From Pseudomonadota bacterium (GTDB lineage: Bacteria; Pseudomonadota; Gammaproteobacteria; Xanthomonadales; Rhodanobacteraceae): a DNA stretch of 64,000 nt. This document shows, one piece after another, positions 29,566-36,488 of this stretch. Made by a program: the position numbers and the translations under genes. The first letter of the stretch is position 1. Each line of letters starts with the position of its first letter. The notes beneath the pieces are model-generated. The model was not told the DNA's origin. It was given only the letters and a program-made list of their open reading frames with translations, and did no database searches. The stretch is from positions 19,208-83,207 of the forward strand of contig JAFEFO010000003.1 in NCBI GenBank assembly GCA_018240565.1, read 5' to 3'.

Positions 29566-30609
29566 CTATAGTTCTCCGCGCAATCGTGTCGTGTAGCGGT
29601 AGTTCATCATCAGCGTCGTCAGGTAGGTCGCAAGTTTGGACAGCGCCAGCGCTTCCGGCTCGTCGCAGACCAGGCGCAACGCGCGGCTGCGCGCAAGCAC
29701 GGCGTTGTAGACCTCGTTGACCATGAAGCGGCGCTCGCCGGTCCAGTTTGCCACCGTGGTCGACAAGGCCTTGCGATGCGCCTGCAGCAGTTTCGCCACC
29801 GGCTGCCGCGTCTCGCCATCGGGCTTGGCCGCGACGAACATGCGCAGCAGGTTGGCGTCGTGGAATTCGGGAAAATCCTCGGCCTCGACCGCGCGGCGCT
29901 TCTGGTAGTAATGCTTGAGCGTGCTGCGGATCGTCGCGGCCTTCCACAATTGCCGCCCCGACGCACGCAGTGGCGGCTTGCCGGCGATGCTTGCCATCAG
30001 TTTGTCGACAAACAGCAGCTTGTCGAGTGCCTTCCAACCCTTGTACTTGCCGCGCCAGTCCAGCCCGGGCGTCAGCCACACCGCAAACGTTTCGACAAAG
30101 TCCTCGTCCGGATGGTATTGCGCGTAGTAGTAGTCCAGATGGCGCACGAAACTCTTGCTGTACGGGCGGAAACGATAGGTTTCCTCGTACGGCGCCGACG
30201 GATGCCCAAACACGCGCTGCCAACTGCGCTTGCGATTCAGGTCATAGGCGTAGGTGAGCGCATGCCCGCACTCGTGGCGCAGCAGCTTCATGCACCACTC
30301 GGGAGTGTCGCCCTCGGCCTCGAGCAGCATCTTCTTCTGCAGCTTTATCAGGCGCGGATGCGCGAGATAAAACGGAACGCCGATCACCGGCTCGTTTTCC
30401 GGCGTCAGCCATTCGTCGGCGAGGTAGCAGCGCGGCGCGAACGGGATATTGCGCGCTTTGAGTTCGTCGTAGAGCTGCGCGATGCACGGCTCCAGCCAGG
30501 TGCCTTCGATGCGCAGCGGCAGCTCCGACAAGCGCAGGCCGAGCAGTTCCTCATCGGGAATGGTCGCCAGGTCGATGGCGGGCTTGGCGGGGTCCCGTTG
30601 CATATCCAT
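29566..30609 (-). CDS. Zinc-binding metallopeptidase (Peptidase_Mx-like)
   Basis: The protein has 347 residues from ATG 30609; a second Met two codons later is also possible. The HEXXH motif is HECGH (residues 112-116), and a downstream Glu in DEDFVETFAVWL could be the third zinc ligand. The early LRLSELPLRIEGTWLEPCI and FYLAHPRLIKLQKKMLLE segments match putative zinc-binding peptidases whose function is unknown. There is no signal peptide. It is coupled to the ATP-grasp gene downstream and lies 28 bases after the histidine phosphatase gene upstream. Whether the peptidase cuts the ligase product or matures a peptide is open. Confidence 0.78.
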   Translation of the reverse strand: MDMQRDPAKPAIDLATIPDEELLGLRLSELPLRIEGTWLEPCIAQLYDELKARNIPFAPRCYLADEWLTPENEPVIGVPFYLAHPRLIKLQKKMLLEAEGDTPEWCMKLLRHECGHALTYAYDLNRKRSWQRVFGHPSAPYEETYRFRPYSKSFVRHLDYYYAQYHPDEDFVETFAVWLTPGLDWRGKYKGWKALDKLLFVDKLMASIAGKPPLRASGRQLWKAATIRSTLKHYYQKRRAVEAEDFPEFHDANLLRMFVAAKPDGETRQPVAKLLQAHRKALSTTVANWTGERRFMVNEVYNAVLARSRALRLVCDEPEALALSKLATYLTTLMMNYRYTTRLRGEL

Positions 30610-30637
30610 TCTGCAAGAATAGCGCAGTCCGGTGCGG

Positions 30638-31342
30638 CTACGGATTTGAGGGCAGCGCCGGTATTGCGAGACTGCGATCCGCGTCGCCGGTGGCGCCCGT
30701 GCGCAGGTTCGGCGGCAGGTGGCCGACATCGCCGACCGACAGCACCTTGAAACGGCCATCGCGTTCGACGCGGATGCGCGTGATGCTGGCATTGCCCACC
30801 GACATCTCCAGCCATGCCTTCGTATCCACGCCCAGCGCCCGCGTCACCAGGTAGCGGATCACGTTGCCGTGGCAGACCATCAGGTCGATTTGCTCCTGAC
30901 CCGTTGCGGGTCGGAACCATGTGGCGAAAACGCGATCCAGGCGCACCGCGCAGGCCGCCATGTCGGAGGGTTTCTCATGCGCCGTAATCTCGACGCGGCG
31001 CGTGGGTGGCGTGCACTCCGCCAGGTCATCGACGACCTTGAATTGCCGTCCTGGAAAACTGCCCGCGATGGCCGCCGCCGTATCGCGTGCGCGATTCATC
31101 GGGCTGACCAACAGCGCGTCGAAATGCCCCGGCAGGCCGGCCAGGCGCGCGCCCGCCAGATACGCCTGGGCCACGCCGATCGGCGACAAATGCGGCCCGA
31201 GTTTCGCATCGGCGGACGCATCTTCGACGTAGTTGCCGTGCCGCACGAGGATGATCGTGCGCGCCGCGGGAGCTTGCGGTTCGTCGGCATATGCCGACGC
31301 AATCAAGCACGAACACATCACCATCAGCAGGAACGTCTTCAT
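30638..31342 (-). CDS. Secreted histidine phosphatase (phosphoglycerate mutase-like)
   Basis: The protein has 234 residues from ATG 31342, with GGGAGG about 10 bases before it. A signal peptide (about 1-19, SAYA) precedes the RHG motif (Arg34-His35-Gly36 in LVRHGNY); the second active-site histidine is in MVCHGNVIRY. So it is a branch-1 histidine phosphatase acting outside the cytoplasm. The substrate is unknown. It heads a run with the metallopeptidase and ATP-grasp genes. The 187-base gap to the divergent FrnE-like gene holds the promoters. Confidence 0.85.
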   Translation of the reverse strand: MKTFLLMVMCSCLIASAYADEPQAPAARTIILVRHGNYVEDASADAKLGPHLSPIGVAQAYLAGARLAGLPGHFDALLVSPMNRARDTAAAIAGSFPGRQFKVVDDLAECTPPTRRVEITAHEKPSDMAACAVRLDRVFATWFRPATGQEQIDLMVCHGNVIRYLVTRALGVDTKAWLEMSVGNASITRIRVERDGRFKVLSVGDVGHLPPNLRTGATGDADRSLAIPALPSNP

Positions 31343-31529
31343 GCTCGCAAATCCTCCCTTGGCGCCATGAGCTCTGGCGAAAATACGGCCAGGATAGCCG
31401 CATTGGCAACGACGCAGACGATGCCGCAGCATGGATGCCATGCAGCCCTCGATCCAGCAAGGCGTTGCGGGATTGACTTGCCCGCACCCACCCCCACATC
31501 CCAGTCCTGTCCACACGCTTGGTGCATCC

Positions 31530-32213
31530 ATGACTACCCCCGCCCGACTCCGCATCGATTTCGTCTCCGACATCGCCTGCCCGTGGTGCGCGATCGGCCT
31601 GGCCAGCCTGCAACAGGCGCTGGCGCAACTGGATGGCAACATCGCGGCGGACATCCACCTGCAGCCCTTCGAACTGAACCCGGATTTGCCGCTCGAGGGC
31701 GAGGACGCCAACGCGCACCTGATGGACAAATACGGCATGGGCGAGGAACAGCTCGAAACCAATCGCGCGGCCATCCGCGAACGTGCGGCGGCGCTGGGAT
31801 TCGACTTCAACATGCGCAAAGGTAGCCGCATCTACAACACCTTCGACGCACATCGCCTGCTGCATTGGGCCGAATTGCAAAACCGCGACCTGGCGCTGGC
31901 GCTCAAGCGTGCGCTGCTGCGCGCCTACTTCAGCGTCGGCGAAAACGTGGCCGATCGCAACGTGCTCGTGCGCATCGCGCGCGACACCGGGCTGGATGCC
32001 GACGCCGCCCGCCACGTGCTCGAGAGCGGCGCGTATGCGGATGAGGTGCGTGCGCAGGAACGCCACTTTCAGCAGGCCGGCATCCATTCCGTACCCGCAG
32101 CCATCGTCAACGGGCAATACCTGATTTCCGGCGGACAGCCGCCGGAAGTGTTCGAAAACGCATTGCGCGAAATCGCGGCCGCCGCTCCCACGCCCCGGTC
32201 CGCGATGCATTGA
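31530..32213 (+). CDS. FrnE-like DsbA-family oxidoreductase
   Basis: The protein has 227 residues from ATG 31530; an upstream in-frame ATG at 31431 adds only low-complexity sequence. The thioredoxin-fold active site CPWC lies in DFVSDIACPWCAIG, followed by the DsbA-type helical insert and the cis-Pro loop HSVPAAIVNGQYLISGGQ near the end. There is no signal peptide, so it is the cytoplasmic FrnE branch, reported elsewhere to help with oxidative stress. It converges on the ClC gene. Confidence 0.9.
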   Translation: MTTPARLRIDFVSDIACPWCAIGLASLQQALAQLDGNIAADIHLQPFELNPDLPLEGEDANAHLMDKYGMGEEQLETNRAAIRERAAALGFDFNMRKGSRIYNTFDAHRLLHWAELQNRDLALALKRALLRAYFSVGENVADRNVLVRIARDTGLDADAARHVLESGAYADEVRAQERHFQQAGIHSVPAAIVNGQYLISGGQPPEVFENALREIAAAAPTPRSAMH

Positions 32214-32243
32214 GCAAGGGCAACGTGCGTATCGCGGAGCAGA

Positions 32244-33614
32244 TCAGCGCTCCGGGACGTTCCCCGAGTCTTTTTTCTCGCGTCGCCGCATGCGCAGCCA
32301 ACGCTGCAAGCCATAGGAAAGGCGCACCTTCTCCTCGCCGACCGGCAGATCGGCGTGGGCGAAGATCCACGACGACTTGCTGAAGGCGACCTGTTGTTCC
32401 GGATACACGCTGCGATGGCCGATGATGAGATAGGCGGCGACGCAGGCGCCGGCCACGTACAGCGTCGAATCCGCGCCGAACAATTCGACGCCCATCAGGA
32501 TCGCCGCCATCGGCGCGTTGGAGGCGGATGCGGCCACCGCGACGAAACCTACGGCCGCGCCCAAAGCCGGCGCAAGGCCAAACCAGTGCGCGAATGCGCC
32601 ACCGGTCACCGCGCCGATCACGAATTGCGGCGTGACGATGCCACCGTAAAAACCCGATCCGAGCGTGATCGCAACCAGCAGCGCCTTCCACAGGAACGCC
32701 AGATAGGGAATCGCCTGGCCTTGCAACGCCTGATCCATGATCGGCAGGCTCAGACCCAGGTACGACGTCGGCAGCGCCAGCATCAGCAACGCGATGAGCG
32801 CACCGCCGAGCGCGGGGACCAGCGGCGGCCACAAGCCAAAATGATTCTTCAGCCGTCCAAACAATTTTTTCGCCTGGCGCAGGAATTCCACGAACAGCCA
32901 CGCCACCGCCCCGCACAGCACGCCGAGCAGCACGGTTTTCAGGAACAGCAACTCGGTGAACTGGCCTTTGAAATCGATGGCGTACTGCGGATACGGCACG
33001 CCCAGGTAGCGCGAAACCTCGAACGCGGTCACGCCGGCGACGATGCCGGGGAACAGGAAGTCGTGGCGGATGCGCCCGATCGCCAGCATTTCCACGCCAT
33101 AGATCGCACCCGCGATCGGCGTGCCGAACACGCTGGCAAAACCCGCACTGACGCCACAGGCGAGCAGGCGCTTGCGCATCTCGCGATTCAAACGCAGCGA
33201 ACGCCCGACGACCGCGCCGAGGCTCGCGCCGATATGCGCGCAGGGGCCTTCCTTGCCGGCCGAGCCGCCGCAGGCGAGCGTGATCAGTGCCGCCAGTGGT
33301 TTTATCCACATCGTGCGGAACGGCATCTTGCCGCGCTGTTCGTTGACCGCGACGATGGCATTGTCGACGAATCGGCTGCGGCGCAACCGGTAGCCGTAGT
33401 GCATCAGCAGTCCATTGGCCAAGCCGCCGAGCGGCAAGACCAGCGCCAACACCCACCACGACACGGCGTAGACGTGGCCTTCGGTCGCAAACAGCGCGCG
33501 CAGGAACAGCGTGCAACCCACGCCGATCAGCGCGCCGGTGAATGTCGACAGCACCAGCCACTGCAGCACGGTCGCCAGCATCACCAGCGGTTCGGCAAGG
33601 CGAAAGCGGCGCAT
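32244..33614 (-). CDS. ClC-family chloride channel / H+-Cl- exchanger
   Basis: The protein has 456 residues with many membrane helices. The selectivity elements are GSAGKEGPCAHIG (about 117-129), with the gating glutamate Glu122, and GSGFYGGIVTPQFVIGAVTGG in the second half. Keeping the gating Glu suggests that proton coupling is possible. An acidic residue in IYGVEMLAIGR lies where the internal proton glutamate of E. coli ClcA is found. The C-terminus is a basic cytoplasmic tail with no CBS domains. It lies 57 bases after the trmY-like gene on the same strand. Confidence 0.92.
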   Translation of the reverse strand: MRRFRLAEPLVMLATVLQWLVLSTFTGALIGVGCTLFLRALFATEGHVYAVSWWVLALVLPLGGLANGLLMHYGYRLRRSRFVDNAIVAVNEQRGKMPFRTMWIKPLAALITLACGGSAGKEGPCAHIGASLGAVVGRSLRLNREMRKRLLACGVSAGFASVFGTPIAGAIYGVEMLAIGRIRHDFLFPGIVAGVTAFEVSRYLGVPYPQYAIDFKGQFTELLFLKTVLLGVLCGAVAWLFVEFLRQAKKLFGRLKNHFGLWPPLVPALGGALIALLMLALPTSYLGLSLPIMDQALQGQAIPYLAFLWKALLVAITLGSGFYGGIVTPQFVIGAVTGGAFAHWFGLAPALGAAVGFVAVAASASNAPMAAILMGVELFGADSTLYVAGACVAAYLIIGHRSVYPEQQVAFSKSSWIFAHADLPVGEEKVRLSYGLQRWLRMRRREKKDSGNVPER

Positions 33615-33671
33615 CAGCGTGAACAGCAGGGGTTGTGCATGGGGGCTGCAAAATCGCCGGAAGTCGACGAA

Positions 33672-34268
33672 TTATGCGCCATGATCCAGTTCGTTGTGGA
33701 TAAGCAGGATGCACTGCGAGGCAAACAACATTTTCGCGCCGAGGCTGATCGGCTGCGCGCCCAGTCGCGCCAGCGTACTCAGGCTGTTCTTTGGCATCGG
33801 CAGGTGATCGGTGAGGATGAAGCACGGCGATCCGGCGATGGCCTTGCCGCGCATCGGCGCGCCTTTCTTGTCCATGACATACAGCGAATGATCGCGTGCG
33901 AGTTCCTGCACGAGTTTTTCGAAGCTGAGCGTGCGCACGCTGATGCCCGGCTCGACCGCGCGGGATTCATCCTTGCCCATTCCGCGCGAGGCATCCAGCG
34001 CCTTGGCGATCTTGCCGAGCAAGGCCTGTTCGTGAAAGCCGCCAATGTCGCGCATTTCGTTCGCGTCGAAACTGATCGTTCGCGAAAAGTCGGCGCTGCT
34101 TTCCAGTACCAGATGCACGATGACGTCCGGGCGATGCGACTGCGCCACGAAAATCGCATTCATCAGCGCGTGCGCCAGGATCTCGGTGTGTGCGTCCTTG
34201 CCGACGGTATCCAACAGTTGCCGGCTGTCGGTCGGCGCGGATCTGGCCCTCAGTACAAAGACGCGCAT
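33672..34268 (-). CDS. trmY: TrmY-like tRNA (pseudouridine-54 N1) methyltransferase
   Basis: The protein has 198 residues from MRVFVLRARSAPTDS. An open frame upstream to 34442 has no family character and overlaps the next promoter. It aligns from memory with archaeal TrmY (Methanocaldococcus): the RPDVIVHLVLESS region, VEPGISVRTLSFEKLVQEL, and above all the SPOUT knot ending ISLGAKMLFASQCILLIHNELD. TrmY methylates pseudouridine 54 of tRNA in archaea. Bacterial homologues (formerly UPF0217) are known in some gammaproteobacteria, but their substrate is less clear because bacteria usually have ribothymidine at position 54. Confidence 0.82.
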   Translation of the reverse strand: MRVFVLRARSAPTDSRQLLDTVGKDAHTEILAHALMNAIFVAQSHRPDVIVHLVLESSADFSRTISFDANEMRDIGGFHEQALLGKIAKALDASRGMGKDESRAVEPGISVRTLSFEKLVQELARDHSLYVMDKKGAPMRGKAIAGSPCFILTDHLPMPKNSLSTLARLGAQPISLGAKMLFASQCILLIHNELDHGA

Positions 34269-34413
34269 GCTGGTCAATGCTCTCCAGGAACGGGAAAGTG
34301 TACCCTGCTCCGCGTTTTCCCGGCCAACCCCGCGCATGCCAATCCAACGTCGCCTGCCCCAATCGGTCTTCCGCCGCGACGCGCGCGCGGCCCACGGAAC
34401 GACCGCAACACGT

Positions 34414-34421
34414 GCTACTAT
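34414..34421 (+). promoter_or_regulatory. Possible -10 element before the small secreted propeller gene
   Basis: GCTACTAT lies 50 bases before the start codon of the propeller gene. It has the GCTAnnnT form also seen before yebC, the leucine dehydrogenase gene and the HD-GYP gene. No -35 box is clear, so confidence is low. Confidence 0.3.
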
Positions 34422-34471
34422 GCCCATGCGCGCCAATCTCACGGGTAAGCAATTTGCAGCGGGAGAGAATC

Positions 34472-35443
34472 ATGAAGGCGTCGGTCCTCCAATTTCCCCA
34501 TTTCCTGCTTGCATCTTTTCTTTCCTTGGCTGCTGCCCCGGCGCTCGGCGATACCTACGTCTGCGCCGGCGACTCGATCGGCGTTTTCGCCGACGACGCC
34601 GGCTTGGGCTCGCAGCCAATTCGAACGATCACCGGACCGACCGCGGGCGTTGCCGAATGCTATGCGATCGCCCTCGACAACCTGCACGGCGAATTGTGGG
34701 TGACAACGCAGAGCACGGTTCGTGTCTTTCCGGCGCGAGCGAACGGCGACGTTGCCCCGCTGCGCACGATCACCGGCCCCACTCTGTTCGCGACGGGCAT
34801 TGCCGTCGACGTCGAAGCCGATGAAGTTTACGTGGGTACGCCCGACGGCAGCATCTTCGTCTTTGCGCGTACCGGCAACGGAAGTCCCGCGCCGCTGCGC
34901 GCCATTCAGGGCAGCCAGACCACCCTGGGCACCGTCGTCGGAATTTTCATCGACCGGGTCTACAACGAGCTTTACGCCGTCAACTATGGCGGCAGTGTCG
35001 TCGTATTCGATCGCACAGCCAATGGCGATGTGGCGCCATCGCGACCATTCACCAACTCGACCAATCCATTCGGTCTGGTCGTCGACGCGCGCGCCAACGA
35101 GGTCTTCCTCGCCACCGGGACGGGCTACGTCCGCGCCTTCGATCGCAGCGGCGCCGCACTGCGCACGATCGACGGCACATCCTCGGGACTGACGCAGACG
35201 GCAGGCCTCGCGTTGCGTCGGGACGGCATCCTGCTCGTCGGCAACCAGTACCGTTCCACCACGGTAAACGATGCCGTCTTCGGCTATCCGCGGACGCAGA
35301 ACGGCAACGCGTCGCCGATCATCGACATCAATTTCGCCGCACCGCTTCAGCGCGTCTCCTGGGGAGTCGCGACTTCCCAGGCCTACGCATGCGGCGAAGG
35401 CCAGACGACGAGCTATTGCCTGTTTCGTAGCGGCTTCGAATAG
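34472..35443 (+). CDS. Small secreted beta-propeller protein with GFE tail
   Basis: The protein has 323 residues from ATG 34472, with GGGAGAG upstream. A signal peptide ends near PALG (about residue 26). The body holds about six repeats of roughly 45 residues with a shared pattern such as VFPARANGDVAPLRTITGPT, VFARTGNGSPAPLRAIQG and VFDRTANGDVAPSRPF, an NHL- or YncE-like propeller. It ends CLFRSGFE. No enzyme motif is seen. Divergent from trmY and convergent with the HAD gene. Confidence 0.8.
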   Translation: MKASVLQFPHFLLASFLSLAAAPALGDTYVCAGDSIGVFADDAGLGSQPIRTITGPTAGVAECYAIALDNLHGELWVTTQSTVRVFPARANGDVAPLRTITGPTLFATGIAVDVEADEVYVGTPDGSIFVFARTGNGSPAPLRAIQGSQTTLGTVVGIFIDRVYNELYAVNYGGSVVVFDRTANGDVAPSRPFTNSTNPFGLVVDARANEVFLATGTGYVRAFDRSGAALRTIDGTSSGLTQTAGLALRRDGILLVGNQYRSTTVNDAVFGYPRTQNGNASPIIDINFAAPLQRVSWGVATSQAYACGEGQTTSYCLFRSGFE

Positions 35444-35499
35444 TTCGTACTCGCGGATGGTCTTTTCGCTGCCATGCCCATGTCGCGCACCCCGCTTCG

Positions 35500-36213
35500 T
35501 TATGATTCTTGACCGCAGCACGCGACCGCATCCGCGATTTCGGCAGCCGACGCTATCGTGATCACGCGCGGATGGCCACGTTCCACGCCGTGTTCGAGTT
35601 CATGCGCCCAGGTCACCCGGTACGGCATGTGGATGCCCCAGCCGCCGAGGCCGATCACCGGCTCGATGTCCGAACGCAGCGAGTTGCCGATCATCGCGAA
35701 CGCCGTTGCGGCGACGTCGAACTCGGCGAGCACGCGCGCGTAGCTGGCCTCGTTTTTCTCCGACACGATCTCGATGCGCTGGAACAGGTCGCCGAGTCCG
35801 CTGCGTGCGACCTTGCTTTCCTGATGGAACAGGTCGCCCTTGGTGATCAACACAACGCGATGATCGCGCGCGACCGCCTCGACCGCGGCGCGGATGCCGG
35901 GCAGCAGTTCGACCGGATGCTCGAGCACGCTGCGGCCGAGCGCGACGATGCGGTGGATGTCCTGCGCGCCGATGCGGCTGTCGGTCAGCTCGATCGCCGC
36001 CTCGACCATCGACAGCGTCATGCCCTTGGCGCCGTAGCCGAACAATTTGAGATTGCGCCGCTCGACCGCGTGCAGGCGCTCGCGTACGCCCGCGTCGCGC
36101 ACGTCGATCCAGCCGCCGACGATGCGCTCGAACTCGGCTGCAGCGTTCTGGTAGTAGCCCTCGCTGTGCCAGAGCGTATCGTCGCCGTCGAAGCCGACCA
36201 GTTCGATGCTCAC
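35500..36213 (-). CDS. HAD-superfamily hydrolase
   Basis: The protein has 237 residues. Motif I is FDGDDTLW with Asp9 and Asp11 as nucleophile and acid/base; motif II is VVLITKGD; the motif III lysine is in VSEKNEASY; motif IV is MIGNSLRSDIEP. The helical cap lies between about residues 18 and 95. Probably a small-molecule phosphatase; the substrate cannot be predicted. It lies 10 bases after a small ORF and on the same strand as the restriction-modification gene. Confidence 0.87.
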   Translation of the reverse strand: MSIELVGFDGDDTLWHSEGYYQNAAAEFERIVGGWIDVRDAGVRERLHAVERRNLKLFGYGAKGMTLSMVEAAIELTDSRIGAQDIHRIVALGRSVLEHPVELLPGIRAAVEAVARDHRVVLITKGDLFHQESKVARSGLGDLFQRIEIVSEKNEASYARVLAEFDVAATAFAMIGNSLRSDIEPVIGLGGWGIHMPYRVTWAHELEHGVERGHPRVITIASAAEIADAVACCGQES

Positions 36214-36223
36214 GCCAATCCGA

Positions 36224-36418
36224 TCACAACTTGAACTCGCCCGTCATGCGGCGCTCACGTTCGGGCCAGCGCGGGCATAGCGCTTCGACGGCGTCCATCA
36301 ACGATATCCATGCCTCGAACGGATCGCGCTCGCGCGACGACCGATACGCGATGCCGGCTTCGCGCACGAAGAATTCGCGTCGCGGATCGTCAGTCGTCGA
36401 CGTTGGCGATGATTTCAT
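36224..36418 (-). CDS. Small protein of unknown function (64 residues)
   Basis: The C-terminal part, FEAWISLMDAVEALCPRWPERE, looks like a real folded small protein with a conserved-type Trp/Cys/Pro pattern, and FFVREAGIAYRSSRER looks like a helix. The start ATG is preceded by GAGG at a 9-base spacing. It overlaps the end of the 26-residue ORF upstream by 29 bases in a different frame. The two may be halves of one gene broken by a frameshift, or two coupled genes. No family recognised. Confidence 0.45.
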   Translation of the reverse strand: MKSSPTSTTDDPRREFFVREAGIAYRSSRERDPFEAWISLMDAVEALCPRWPERERRMTGEFKL

Positions 36419-36470
36419 CGAGCAGGGCCTCGCGTCCGAAAAGATGAAAGTTTTGCCTGACTTCGTCCAT
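36390..36470 (-). CDS. Very short ORF (26 residues), possibly the 5' half of the next small gene
   Basis: It reads MDEVRQNFHLFGREALL then DEIIANVDD and stops at TGA. It starts 18 bases after the stop codon of the restriction-modification gene and overlaps the following 64-residue ORF. The sequence looks amphipathic and protein-like rather than random. A +1 shift at its end would join it in frame to the downstream ORF, giving a protein of about 85 residues. No family recognised. Confidence 0.3.
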   Translation of the reverse strand: MDEVRQNFHLFGREALLDEIIANVDD

Positions 36471-36488
36471 ATTCGATAACTCGTTTAC

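Noticed and set aside
32355..34448. 697-residue open frame across the ClC and TrmY genes
   Set aside because: It spans two real minus-strand genes and their gap, and has low-complexity His/Gln/Arg composition.
36390..36418. Programmed +1 frameshift like that of prfB
   Set aside because: The TGA-C context is similar, but the preceding GAC codon is not slippery and no upstream SD-like stimulator is placed correctly, so an indel or overlap is simpler.
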